64,000 nt of DNA, taken from positions 8,214,467 to 8,278,466 of the forward strand of contig JABAKD010000015.1 in the NCBI GenBank assembly GCA_012845835.1. The letters are read 5' to 3'. Within the stretch, counting starts at the first letter, position 1. The number at the start of each line of letters is the position of its first letter. Source of the DNA: Undaria pinnatifida. Its lineage: Eukaryota > Sar > Phaeophyceae > Laminariales > Alariaceae. This document shows positions 21,201 to 28,122 of this stretch, piece after piece. The notes beneath the pieces are model-generated. The model was not told where the DNA came from. It was given only the letters and a program-made list of their open reading frames with translations, and searched no databases. The translations under genes and the position numbers were made by a program.

Positions 21201-23420
21201 AGTAGCCACGCGCCGGAGAGCCCGCTTAGCCGTATGAGTGCCCACAGCTACGGACCCAGCAGCCTGGCATCCCCGGCCCAAACGGAGAGCACTCGCACAG
21301 GCGGCGGCTCGGCCATGGACGGGCGCCACGTGTTCGACACGGGCAGCACTAGCCACGGTGGCACTGCCTACACGGCTAGCACACCCGGTGGTGGTGGTTA
21401 CACGGGTAACACACCCGGTGGAAGTAGTTACACGGGTAACACCCCCGGTGGTGTTGGTGGCGGTGGTGGTGGTGGTGGTGGTGATGTTGGCCGGAGCATG
21501 TCGAGGGGGACAAGTGGGCAGGGGGGTCCTACGAGCAGCTTCGCGTCTTCGCACTACCGTGACGTGTACGGGGACGGGTCTTCTGTGGGGAGCAGGACGC
21601 CGCTTGGTGCGTTGGTTGACGTGTTTTGTACGGTTTTTAGTGCTCTTCCGAAAGCACAGTACCGTTTGTGTACCGGGATAAACACCGATGCTTTTCGGGA
21701 CATGGTGGTGTGCTCTTTTGTGTGTGTTGTATGTTTTGTGTTCGTGCTCCGTGCGTGGTTTGGGGGGGGGGTTCCATGTGGTGTGCGCGTTTTCCGCAGC
21801 GATGTGTGCGGGGGCGGGTGTTCGATGGGGAGCAGGACGCCGCAGGGTACGTTTTTGTATTGTGTAGTGTTGTGTTTTTTTTTTGTTTCCTGTGAAAATA
21901 TTTTAACGACGTCAGCTGTAAGTTTGACGAGTTTTGTGCCAATACTCATCGTTGCAAGCTGCGTACTACATCGATCGCCTGTTTTTAGTAAGCTTCATAA
22001 ATTATAACCTACTATAAGATGTAATTGTATTACATTACCTATCATGCAGAATCAATTAACGCACAATAATTATCTGAACACTTTTGATGTACGAATAACC
22101 TCTCAGTAATGGATGCATTATTAGGTAGTAGTAGGGTACTTGTGTACTTCAGGTGGCGAATTTTGCAAAAAAATATTCAAGCACATGTTTCTTGTTGTAC
22201 TTTGTACTATACTGCTGTAAAATGTATACGGCGTTTTTTTTTGTTGTTGTCTGCGGCGTAGTTTGTGCGAGTTTTTTACCAGATATTTGTTCTCTTCGTT
22301 CGCTGTTCTGACTCTCTTGTCTTTCTTTCCTCTTCTCTCTCCTTCCCCTTCTTCCTCTTCGTAATTATTTTTCTCTATCCCCTCCCCCTCCACCCTATGA
22401 AAACCTCTTGCTGTAGCTGAAGGAACACACCAGGACGTGGAAAACTACTTCGCCGAACAACCTTCAGGCCGAAACCTTCTCCACGTCTTACCCCCCGGGG
22501 TGTCCCCCAGCGCAACTGCCCTTCAAAGGGCGGGGGCAGGGGGCGCGGCGGCGGGGGGGGGGGCAGGGGCGGGGGCGGCACTCGGACAAAATCCGAGAAA
22601 TCAGATGGCCTCGTTCAGGGAGGCCCCGTCTGGCCGCGGGTTGCTCGACGACGGTGTCTCCGAGATGAGCAGCGTTCCTGTCCTGACAGGGCAGGGTGGT
22701 AGCGTGTACGTCTCAGAGCCTAGTGAGGGGAGCGCGTCCGCGTGGAATGACTCGGACGCGCAGTCGGGGTACCCGTACGGGGGGAGGGGAGGGGGGAGCT
22801 CGGCCGCGGCGTACCAGACGGAAGCCGCGTCAAACTACCATTCGTCTGAAACGGCTTCGGAAGCGTTCCACGGTCAGGTGGGGCTGACGGAGGATGATCT
22901 GGATGTTTCAGAAGGGTCGGCGGCGGCGTCGAGGCTGGAAGACGTGGGAGGGGGTGCGAGAGGGGCAACGGCGAGAGAGGTCTACGGCAGCGAGTCGACG
23001 TATGAAGAGCGTTCTGTCATCGGAGGGGAATCGTACATGAGTGCGAGCCCTGCGCCGGGGTCGAGGACGCCCGGACGGCAGCAGGCGACCCTGCAGTTGC
23101 ATGGGTCGTCTAACTCGTCGCTTGCTTCGCGAGTTGTTGCACCGAAGTCGGAGATCGGGCATCAGGTTATTGTGGGGGAGAACAGCTGGCGGAGTTCGCC
23201 GATGCCGGAGATGACTCCCGGCGGTGGGTTCGAACGAATGTCCTCCGGGGACACGACGGATTCGAGCAACCTTATGGAGCAAAACCGGCGGCGACAGCAG
23301 CAACAGCGGCAACGGGGAGAAGAGGAGCATGGGGACCACCAGGATGGAGATTTCGGGTCTGTCTGGCTCGCAAACAGGGCACACGCGAGACAGTTCGACG
23401 ACGAGCCAGGAGGAAGTTAG
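175..23420 (+). CDS. Giant mucin-like single-pass membrane protein gene, multi-exon, 5' end outside window
   Basis: Proposed exons: 175-219, 926-1093, 1802-1862, 3768-10795, 11830-11988, 12349-12542, 15491-15695, 15938-15979, 16175-16241, 16549-16941, 17327-17580, 18145-18268, 18714-18824, 19793-20040, 21200-21606, 22417-23420 (stop TAG 23418-23420). All have AG acceptors and GT donors. Phases agree at every junction except 16241/16549. The first visible exon is internal, so the start codon and any signal peptide lie upstream. Product order: a Pro/Thr/Ser repeat ectodomain of about 2400 residues, a small Cys-containing alpha/beta domain, one transmembrane helix, an acidic helical cytoplasmic region, then a Ser/Gly-rich tail with Gln/Arg runs. 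Inferred role: O-glycosylated surface or wall-associated protein with a cytoplasmic arm. No catalytic motif is recognised. Splicing is predicted by eye; small exons may be missing. Confidence 0.75.
926..1093 (+). CDS. Exon: Pro/Thr/Ala-rich exon of the mucin-like gene
   Basis: A long pyrimidine tract ends in cgcag at 925; the donor is gtaagg at 1094. 168 bases, phase 0 to 0, 56 codons rich in Pro, Thr, Ala and Val, including PTVQPVAAPVS. The reading frame is also open upstream, so an earlier start cannot be excluded, but no better acceptor is seen. Confidence 0.65.
1316..1477. repeat. Two tandem 81-base copies in an intron
   Basis: Positions 1316-1396 and 1397-1477 are identical or nearly so. 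The intron (1094-1801) is TGTGT/CTGT-rich. The 81-base unit keeps reading frame, which produces a spurious duplicated Cys/Val-rich peptide; I see no reason to call it coding. Confidence 0.9.
1802..1862 (+). CDS. Exon: Pro-rich exon of the mucin-like gene
   Basis: Acceptor cgcgcag at 1801, donor gtgaga at 1863; 61 bases, phase 0 in and phase 1 out. It encodes TPSLQPAVQPVPTTQPPIAP plus one base. That base joins the two bases that open the next exon at 3768 to make a Val codon, so the two splice sites support each other. Confidence 0.7.
2719..3071. repeat. Two diverged tandem copies (about 160 bases) in a long intron
   Basis: 2719-2873 and 2899-3071 share blocks such as CACGCCCCCTCA and a TTCTTG(G/A)GCGACA...CCCGCGTATG stretch, with many substitutions and small indels. 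They lie in the 1863-3767 intron. No coding potential is supported. Confidence 0.65.
3352..3612. repeat. Tandem duplication (about 130 bases) next to the mega-exon
   Basis: The two halves share GACTATGTAGCTTGTC/GACGATGTAGCTTGTC, a TTTGTACGCGTCAAT-type block and TATACGAGCGCG/TATACAAGCGCG ends. The second half contains an interrupted palindrome, ATGGTACCaGGTACCAT. They sit about 150 bases before the acceptor of the 7-kb exon. Confidence 0.7.
3768..10795 (+). CDS. 7-kb mega-exon: Pro/Thr/Ser/Ala/Val repeat ectodomain
   Basis: Acceptor ccacacag at 3767 (phase 1 entry) and donor gtgagg at 10796 (phase 0 exit); about 2343 codons with no stop. The frame is also open for about 100 bases upstream, but the acceptor and matching phase show this is an internal exon. 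It consists of roughly sixty degenerate units of about 33-36 residues with recurring blocks (PVSQPPS, TTTPVAAP, VTPTTSPPV, VTAST). Early units use APVEPATSAP blocks; later ones use VANPSTTVTPTTSQPV. It has almost no charged, aromatic or Cys residues until the last 35 codons, where ALAVCEEGCEDGL starts a folded domain. This composition is typical of mucin PTS domains and Hyp-rich glycoproteins; dense O-glycosylation is inferred. Confidence 0.85.
10915..11125. repeat. GTC/GTT/GTG trinucleotide-rich low-complexity tract
   Basis: An impure (GTCGTC/GTTGTT)n tract with recurring CGTCGTGACGTCGTTGTC blocks, inside the 10796-11829 intron just after the mega-exon. It is neither in frame with nor part of the coding sequence. 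Confidence 0.85.
11830..11988 (+). CDS. Exon: second half of a juxtamembrane alpha/beta domain
   Basis: Acceptor ttgacgcag at 11829, donor gtgggt at 11989; 159 bases, phase 0 to 0. It begins GGYYLRRRLEDE and contains NVRYTVTVP (beta-like) and DFEDMYTSIARFIENY (helix-like). Joined to the end of the mega-exon, it gives a strand-helix-strand-helix pattern next to the membrane, the position held by SEA domains in animal mucins. The similarity is in layout only; no SEA cleavage motif is seen. Confidence 0.75.
12349..12542 (+). CDS. Exon: transmembrane segment of the mucin-like protein
   Basis: A C-rich tract ends in ttcag at 12348; donor gtacgc at 12543; phase 0 in, phase 2 out. It has no Met at its start. 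After a short extracellular stretch with SPITTEDANTD it encodes a hydrophobic helix, IGMFVLLLGVLLIGTCGCMW, followed by AMFSLC and then Arg at the splice. Basic residues in the next exon place the C-terminal side in the cytoplasm. Confidence 0.8.
13084..13270. repeat. Repeated 70-base segment in an intron
   Basis: 13084-13155 and 13202-13270 share ACGATACCAAAAAC(C/G)GAACAAC and ACACAGGAGTGCAC blocks, about 118 bases apart. They lie in the 12543-15490 intron. The rest of that intron (12543-13083 and 13271-14800) holds degenerate repeats of a TTGTTCCGCTCGATCTTT-type block (near 13558 and 14350) and no gene that I can see. Confidence 0.7.
13975..14190. mobile_element. SINE-like dispersed repeat, copy 1 (diverged)
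   Basis: Shares, in order, a GGCTGAACCC-like start, (C)GCAATAAA..TGAAG, GGGGGAGAAG, TAGTGACCTCGG and AAAAAGTGCAAA with the copies at 54395-54575, 54900-55150 and 58260-58505. All end in A-rich sequence. It does not code for a protein. The family assignment rests on shared block order seen by eye. Confidence 0.45.
14806..14898. mobile_element. MITE-like element, copy 1 (diverged)
   Basis: About 93 bases from TTAGCC to GGATTAA. The interior block CTAATTCCAAGTGTTTTGTCGCC and the end GCAGTTCCAAACGGATTAA match the family seen at 17832-17920 and 51094-51183. The terminal repeats are eroded. Confidence 0.55.
15491..15695 (+). CDS. Exon: basic juxtamembrane cytoplasmic segment
   Basis: Acceptor ttcaacag at 15490, donor gtgtgt at 15696; 205 bases, phase 2 in, phase 0 out. 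It completes an Arg codon and continues HRAKQKRASAEYLAQKT, a positively charged stretch right after the membrane helix, then a Ser/Gly/Asp/Tyr-rich part (ASGSADDEYYNNFNP). This fits the positive-inside rule and confirms topology. Confidence 0.75.
15938..15979 (+). CDS. Possible 14-codon exon of the mucin-like gene
   Basis: Acceptor tttggcag at 15937, donor gtagtt at 15980; 42 bases. It preserves phase 0 (EADLTMMWPPGSSR). It can be skipped without changing the frame. The donor is weak and the peptide unremarkable, so this is a tentative exon. Confidence 0.35.
16175..16241 (+). CDS. Possible exon of the mucin-like gene, phase problem at its 3' end
   Basis: Acceptor atccgaccag at 16174 and donor gtgagc at 16242, both good. 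It encodes VYSAREREQPTALKIRAANL, a helical, charged segment in phase 0. It exits in phase 1, whereas the certain exon at 16549 needs phase 0. Either a small exon of length 2 mod 3 is missing in 16242-16548 (which holds a long C run), or this exon is skipped. Confidence 0.5.
16549..16941 (+). CDS. Exon: acidic helical cytoplasmic region, part 1
   Basis: Acceptor tttgttacag at 16548, donor gtgatt at 16942; 393 bases, 131 codons, phase 0 to 0. It is clearly coding: QTELFTNLMEATPPRDD, IGTLGLFGTFYMSKEDMDF, then helix-forming stretches with EEARRALETAVVYTEAEEEA. The family is not recognised. Codon choice favours C or G in the third position, unlike the flanking introns. Confidence 0.8.
17327..17580 (+). 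CDS. Exon: helical cytoplasmic region, part 2
   Basis: Acceptor ttgcgatag at 17326, donor gtgaga at 17581; 254 bases, phase 0 in, phase 2 out. It contains ALSRYDQIIVTARIVLMFDG, FQQVYKIIRDKCPQWHEG and LMGVYLAITFLEYGLN. The alternating hydrophobic pattern suggests a helical bundle. No known domain is recognised. Confidence 0.8.
17832..17920. mobile_element. MITE-like element, copy 2
   Basis: 89 bases with inverted ends TTGACCCCTTTAgAG and CTgTAAAGGGGTCAA; interior AACCCCTCCCTATACTAATT and TAATTTTGTCCCCAAAAA. It sits in the 17581-18144 intron and is nearly identical in its interior to 51094-51183. It has no coding capacity. A small fold-back element moved in trans is inferred. Confidence 0.75.
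18145..18268 (+). CDS. Exon: charged cytoplasmic segment
   Basis: Acceptor ccgccgacag at 18144, donor gtgggg at 18269; 124 bases. It enters in phase 2 (completing a Ser codon) and exits in phase 0. It encodes TTLDWVHGLQPEDLEKFLAE and RMRVLCLDLEPTGIPQQ. The phase match with the 17580 donor supports the call. Confidence 0.75.
18714..18824 (+). CDS. Exon: Ser-rich linker of the cytoplasmic tail
   Basis: Acceptor gtcgatccag at 18713, donor gtgaga at 18825; 111 bases, phase 0 to 0. It encodes LRENDEVVRAAHSLRSASSP then a short MELPFQGADGEM end. It is a disordered linker by composition. Confidence 0.65.
19070..19130 (+). pseudogene. Decayed copy of the start of exon 19793-20040 (echo 1)
   Basis: Contains TCGTCGGCAGTGTCACCTCA and GGTCTCATGTCAATGCACGACCAGCCGT, matching the first 55 bases of the exon at 19793. 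It then runs into CCCTAACCC-type repeats. An open frame, SPQGLMSMHDQPYGGQ, persists but ends at a TAA in the repeats, so an intron-located partial duplicate is more likely than a used exon. Confidence 0.7.
19271..19338 (+). pseudogene. Decayed copy of the start of exon 19793-20040 (echo 2)
   Basis: Same block as echo 1 (TCGTCGGCAGTGTCACCCCA, then CTCATGTCAATGCACGACC). It is followed by the same CCTACCGCTAACCTCACCC junction into telomere-like repeats, so echoes 1 and 2 are copies of one larger unit of about 206 bases. Confidence 0.7.
19440..19490 (+). pseudogene. Decayed copy of the start of exon 19793-20040 (echo 3)
   Basis: TCGTCGGCAATGTCACTCCA then GGGGCTCATGTCCAATCACG; compared with the real exon it has an inserted base near ATGTCCAAT that breaks the frame. 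It is flanked on the right by CCTAACCCGAAACC-type repeats. Confidence 0.6.
19793..20040 (+). CDS. Exon: Ser/Ala/Gly-rich cytoplasmic tail, part 1
   Basis: Acceptor cgcaacag at 19792, donor gtgaga at 20041; 248 bases, phase 0 in, phase 2 out. It encodes APSSAMSPQGLMSMHDQPF, VSYGGSEPGSPTSSARSSN, then AMRARRGGVPDSASGSQ and ends in SEET. Reading through the donor gives an immediate stop (ACG TGA), so retention would end the protein here. Joining to 21200 restores a Thr codon. SP and TP sites are candidate proline-directed phosphorylation sites. Confidence 0.8.
20060..20175. repeat. Telomere-like G-rich array, (TTAGGGTTGGG)n
   Basis: GGGGTTAGGATTAGGGTTGG and GGGGTTAGGGTTGGGTAG blocks just after the exon ending at 20040. 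It is the reverse complement type of the array upstream of the same exon. It is interleaved with an echo of the exon end at 20096-20136. Confidence 0.7.
20096..20290 (+). pseudogene. Two decayed copies of the end of exon 19793-20040 plus donor
   Basis: 20096-20136 (ACGTACGGCGAGGAAGCGTG then AGATTTGAGATGTTTTT) and 20243-20290 (GATGACCAGCAGTAGCACTT then ACAGCGAGGAAACGTGA) repeat the last bases of the real exon and its GTGA donor. They could act as alternative donors or be inert duplicates. Confidence 0.7.
20321..20403. repeat. Hairpin-forming inverted repeat in an intron
   Basis: ACACGCTCCAATCCAAAA near 20321 is the reverse complement of TTTTGGATTGGAGCGTGT near 20386, with a third, direct half copy (TTTGGATTGAAGCGTGT) between them. 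A stem of about 18 pairs is possible. Confidence 0.7.
21200..21606 (+). CDS. Exon: Ser/Thr/Gly-rich tail with YTGNTPGG repeats
   Basis: Acceptor ataacacag at 21199, donor gtgcgt at 21607; 407 bases, phase 2 in, phase 1 out. It completes a Thr codon and reads SSHAPESPLSRMSAHSYGPS, three YTGNTPGG-type units, a Gly run, then RDVYGDGSSVGSRTPL. The phases fit both neighbours exactly. It is disordered and rich in potential phosphosites. Confidence 0.8.
21801..21850 (+). pseudogene. Decayed copy of the end of exon 21200-21606 plus donor
   Basis: GATGTGTGCGGGGGCGGGTG then TCGATGGGGAGCAGGACGCC then GCAGGGTACG repeats the end of the real exon (GACGTGTACGGGGACGGGTC, TGTGGGGAGCAGGACGCCGC) 238 bases upstream. 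A GTACGT donor-like site is retained. Confidence 0.75.
21885..22416. other. AT-richer intron end with a dispersed repeat piece
   Basis: Intron 21607-22416. 21895-21945 carries AATATTTTAACGACGTCAGC then TGTAAGTTTGACGAGTTTTG, a block shared with 27783-27830, 47395-47440 (inverted) and 50870-50915 (inverted). The rest is AT-rich, ending in a long pyrimidine tract before the acceptor at 22416. Confidence 0.5.
22417..23420 (+). CDS. Terminal exon: long disordered Ser/Gly/Glu-rich tail
   Basis: A pyrimidine tract then ttgctgtag at 22416; phase 1 entry, TAG stop at 23418. About 333 codons: EGTHQDVENYFAEQPSG, a Gly/Ala run, then Ser/Glu/Tyr-rich sequence with LTEDDLDVSEGS, ASPAPGSRTPGRQQ and a basic/Gln run NRRRQQQQRQRGEEE near the end. 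The SRTP motif also occurs at the end of the preceding exon. No domain is recognised; a phospho-regulated tail is inferred. Confidence 0.8.
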
Positions 23421-24590
23421 TAGCCCTCGATATGGTGATGATGTGTGCCTAGTTTTGAGATGATATTTTTCAGCGTCAGGAGGGAAGAGTTGATTAACCC
23501 CCCATCCCTCTATGTATCCCCCGTGCGCTTATCCCCGTTACTTTTGTAGTCGTAGGGGTGTTGGTGCTGTGGACCATAGCAGTGTGCGTGGGGGCGGGAG
23601 GGGGGGAGGGGGTAGTTGTTCTCTCCTGTTTTCTTTTTTCTTGTCTTTCTTTTTTGTGTGTGTATGTTTTTTTTTTTTTTTGCTGTCTTCTACTGTATTT
23701 CGTTCGCTTCTCTTTTTTCTTTTGTTGGTTTTGTGGGGGAAGAAGTGTCATGTTGGTCGCGCCGCGTTTTGTTTGGCGCAAGCCTAACGAACTATAGCGC
23801 GTGAGGTCGAAAAATCGCCCGGCGTGCGCGCGTGGGCATACTGGTGGGCATACGGGCGGTGGTAGGCAGGGCAGGCGAGAGACTCCGCACCCGTTCTGCC
23901 TCTTCTGTCCTTGTCGTGTCCGGTCGTCTGTTCTGTTCCTCTTTGATGATTTCCGCGAGAGGCCTATATCCTTTATTTTCCGTGAGTTTGGTCCGTCTTT
24001 CCCTTTTGACTCGCTTTTGCTCGCTCGCTCGGTCCCTAATCGCCAAGCCCTTGTGGCGGCGTATTTACGGAGGCGTTTTCACATCAGACAAATCAACGCC
24101 AACAGCCAACAGGCCGATGGTATCGGCGCTGGCGTTGGAATCGTGGGTTTTTGTCTTCTGATTTTTTTTGGCCCCCGAGCGAGACACACTAGCTTTTTTT
24201 CGAATGATATTTTTTTTTCGGGATGGGTGGGCGTGTAGGGCGGGGAGGGGGGATGAGGGGTTTTGCTCGGTTTCGGCTTTTGCCGACTTGTACTCTGAGT
24301 AGTGAAAGGCGCCGCCCCGTCAGCTAGTTTACTTTTTTTTTTAGCGTGGTTGGTTCTTCACATGGTTGGAATTCTTCCGTCATGCTGGGTATGTTGAATG
24401 TAATCTGCTTATTATTATGATCTTGCTTTTTCTACCCCACCCCCACCCCCCCTCCCTTTCCCTCTCTTCCCCTCCCCGGTCGGGTCGGCCGCCTCATATT
24501 TCGCCACTTATGGCAACGTGGAAGCGGAATTGTGTGTGCGTGTGTGTTTTTTGTGTGTGCTGTGTGTTTTGCCTTCTATCTCCCGTGTAT
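23421..24590. other. Intergenic region after the mucin-like gene
   Basis: T-rich and pyrimidine-rich tracts (for example near 23640-23740) that could include the 3' UTR, but no clear polyadenylation signal can be picked. Open frames here are short and of low complexity. I see no gene. Confidence 0.5.
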
Positions 24591-24599
24591 CTCTCTGTT

Positions 24600-25475
24600 G
24601 TGTCTCTCTTTCTTTCCCTTCTAGCTCGTCTGTTCTTGGCAAGGTTGCTTTGTCCTCCGCTTGTCTTCTTGTTCGCGCGGCCCTTAGCTTTTTAGCTGAT
24701 CGCCGCTTTTGGGAGCGAACGGATTTCTTGCGGGGGGAGGGTTGCATCGTAGCCCTGCTAGAATCGACTGGTGAGGGAAGGAGATCGAGGGCAGGGGAAG
24801 AAAAGCACCACGTGCTCTCTTTATTTCTTTCCTCCATCTCGTTTCTCTTGGCGAATTTTCCTTGGCCTCCGCATGTTGTCGTATTCGCGCGGCCTTTAGC
24901 TTCTTGAGCTAGTGCCCGCTTTTGGGAGCGAACTGACTACTGCGCGGGGGGGGTTACATGGAAATTTGTTGCTTTGAGTCGATAGGTGAGGGAGAGAGGG
25001 GAGAAGCAACACGTGCTCTCTTCTTTGGTTCCTTCCCTCAATCTCGTTTTCTTTTAGCGAGGCCGCTTTTCTTGCCCGCCCTTGTGTTTTCCTGTTCGTG
25101 CGGCCTTGAGCTTCTTGACTTGATCGCCGCTGTAGGGAACGGACTGATTACTTGGGGGGGGGGGGGGGGAGTGTGCATGGTAGCTTCGCTAAAATGATTA
25201 TTATAGAGGGAGAGGGGGGGGGGGGAGGGGAGGGGAGGAGAAGCAGCACGTGCTCTCTTCCTTATTCCCTTCCCTATATCTCGTTTTCTTTTGACGAGGT
25301 TGCTTCAATAACCCCCGGGTGCTTTCTTGTGCGCGCAGCGTTTAGCTTCTTCAGCGATAACCGCCGCTTTGGGAGCGAACAGATTACTTGGTGGGGGGGA
25401 TTTTGCATCCCTAGCCTTCCTAGTTTCGATATTTTGATAGGGGAGGGGGAGAGGGGAGGAGAAGCACGTGTCCGC
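24600..25475. repeat. Minisatellite of about four 200-240 base units
   Basis: Each unit has GCGCGGCC..TTAGCTTCTT, GATCGCCGCTTTTGGGAGCG, a G run, GGTGAGGGAGAGG, and AAGCA.CACGTGCTCTCTT. CACGTG anchors lie at 24808, 25010, 25247 and 25465, giving spacings of 202, 237 and 218. Length differences are mostly in the G runs. No coding function is supported. Confidence 0.85.
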
Positions 25476-28047
25476 GGGCACGATGAGCTGGCGTGCTACG
25501 GATGAGGTCGTGTAGCGACGCGTCGTTTTGTGGAGTGATGCTCTCTTGCCTTGCGTGCTCGCTTTGCTTGCTTGTTCGCTTGCTCGACCGAACAAATGTC
25601 AAGACCGTTACGCATCCCTTCGATTGAGCATTGAGCGTCAAAAAAGCATCGGGCTGTAGTATTTATGATCCAGTTCTCTTCGAAGGAAAGTGATGCGTTT
25701 CGTATCTTCCAGTCGGATGATTTGTCTCTTTGAGTGGGTGTTTGGGTTCGGAGGAGTAAGGTAAAAAAAACGAAAAACGTGTGCGACTGCGCGCGAAACT
25801 TTGGGTGTACGCGACGCGCAGGACCAGGAGCTGCTTGAAGCTTGGTAGATCGCCATTTGGGGTGTGCTTATATTGTGATTGGATTGGTTCAGGTGGAATG
25901 GGTGAGGTTCTCGGTGATGCGTTATTTTTCTTGTGTTTTTTTTTTTTTTAACGAAATTTGGCGTACCTATTTTTCGCGAGGGGGAGTGTCAGCCGCCACA
26001 TCCCCTCAAGGATTTTTCATGTTTTCCTTGTTTAGGGGTTCGCGTGGTTCACGATCATATACCTTCGCTGCTTTGTCCCATAAATAGGCAATTGATAGGG
26101 TTGTGCGCACGTAAGAGGCGTATTTGTTTCTTTTGCTTTTTTTTGTTGTTGCTATTTTCGTGTCAACATACAACAGTACAGCAGCAGCAGTCGGGATTTG
26201 AACATCATTTATAATGACCAGAGGTCACACGACAGCGGTTATGGTCATGAGAGAAGGGAGGAGCTAGTGTGGGGTTGGGAGTGGGATAGGGGGGTGGTTC
26301 CAGGCGGTCGACTACACGGGTGGCGTTGACGAGAGGGTAGAATTAATGGGCGCGTTCCTTGTCGCAACGGTGACTATGATGAGAAGCGTGGTGCGCGATA
26401 TGCATGCATTTGGTAGCATGTAAGTGCAGTTCAGTATCGAACGTTGTGCGTGATTTTTCGTGTAGTGGCTTGTGCCGAATTGTCCTTTATAATAGTAGCG
26501 GAGCCAGCGACACTCGCTCGTATTTTTTAGATGAACAGGCAAGCGTATCGGTGGCTCCCTTTTCTGTTGTAGCACTACCGGTAACTAATTAATATGGCTA
26601 TTTCCGAGATTTCTTGTTTTTTGTGCTCGTGCCGAGTTTTGACGGTGACGGAGGCAGTTTGTGTGTGTGATGACCCCACCTATCCGTGATGAATGATGCG
26701 GAATAGGGAAAATGGATGAGTGTGGAATTAAATCTGCATTTTGTTGTTGGTCTTTAGTTTGTAAGATTGTGGCGGGGGGAAACGCCTCCCTACACTACAG
26801 TAGTACGAGTCCTGCACGTACTTACGATGGGTAAGCTAAAAACCGAACACGGGATATTATGACGGCGGACTGACGCCCGCCCCCCCGGGCCTTCGCGCAT
26901 GCCCGTAACGGTCGAGGATGTTATAAGCCAACAAGAGGCCTTAAATGCGACAGTACGTACTGCCAAGTCGTACAGAAAAATATTATGGTTTGAGTGCAAA
27001 TAAAGAACGCCCAACATCAAGGAACACGCCACCGTGTTTCTTAACTGTTCGGACAGCAGCAGCACTAATACAATACTCATCGTATGGCAGCAGCAGCTGC
27101 AGCAGCATTAGTAGAAGTATGCCAGGTATACAACAGCAGCGGCAGTACAACGATATAAACGGCAAGCCGTAGAATTACAGATTAGATACTTGTATATTAT
27201 AAAAATAAAAATACACTCCAGCTGTGAGATTGTCGAAACTCATCTTAGCAAGCTGTGGGTGATACTCCAATCGCGCATATTACTGGGCGTGTCCGCATTA
27301 AGGATATACGTCGGCGACTCCCCTTGGAACTACCGTGTAGCTTGTGCCAGGGTCAACAGGGTGATGTTAGTCAGTCTGTGCGCGGAAACTGTAAAACCCG
27401 TTTTTGATTGGGACAAAATCTTACATATATAACAGGTATAATACATGATAATACAGCTTGTGCAGCAGCAGCAAACAGCATCCAGGAAACAAAATTGTAG
27501 CCCGATGCTGTTTGTAGTATAGTCTATAGTAGGTAGACACGCATCTGAGAGCTACTTCAGTTGTGTCGACAAAGGGCGATCGATCGCGTGCCGGGGCTCG
27601 AACTCCGGCCATCAGACTCATTGCCAAAAAAAATGGGCAATAAAAGGTGTTTGTACTCACTCGTATAAGAAAAAGGGAAACGAAGGGCATGTCGGAATTA
27701 TTTGATCTACTTGATGAAGGTGCCGCTACCTAATATTATGACTCGTTCGTTACAGCAGGCGCCGCACAACTCTTTCATAAAAAATATTTCAAGGACGTCA
27801 GCCGTGAGTTAGACTCTTTTGTACGCGCAATTTCAACAGCAGCGGCAGCACTCACTCGTAGTTCCGCAAACAGCAAGCAGTATTCAGTATAATCAGCATT
27901 AATATATTTTCACTTTGAGGCGGTACGTGGAGAACAAAGAAATAGGGAAGCAAAACAAGGACCAAAAGGAAAATAACATCGGATACAGTACACGCCGACT
28001 CGAACCCAAAGGTGGAAGAAACAAAAAAGAAAAGAGAAGAAACTCCT
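25476..28047. other. Intergenic, repeat-derived, no gene seen
   Basis: Contains CAGCAG-rich stretches near 27055-27145, a copy of the GGACGTCAGCCGTGAGTT block at 27795-27815, and GTTCGA-type motifs on the minus strand near 27600 and 28003. Open frames are short and not protein-like. Confidence 0.5.
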
Positions 28048-28122
28048 GAGGGGGAATTCACCGCGAGATTCGAACACGCGGCTCGTTACGAGAAAAGCTC
28101 GGGGCTACCCGTCGAGCTACGG
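28048..28122 (-). other. Degenerate tRNA-like sequence (tRNA-derived repeat or tRNA pseudogene)
   Basis: On the minus strand: TACCGTAGCTCGACGGGTAG (A-box/D-arm like, with GCTC/GAGC able to pair), an anticodon-loop-like CTCGTAA (would read as CGT, Thr type), and GTGTTCGAATCTC (B-box/T-loop). The acceptor ends partly pair (ACCG/CGGT), but the anticodon stem is poor. TACCGTAGCTC also appears in the SINE-like copy near 58425. Confidence 0.4.

Noticed and set aside
23512-24907. Phe/Leu/Cys/Val-rich ORFs suggesting membrane proteins
   Set aside because: They reflect T-rich tracts and the minisatellite; there is no consistent frame across repeat units.
24600-25475. CRISPR-like array of repeats and spacers
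   Set aside because: Units are 200-240 bases, diverged, with no constant short repeat and unique spacers, and the DNA is eukaryotic.
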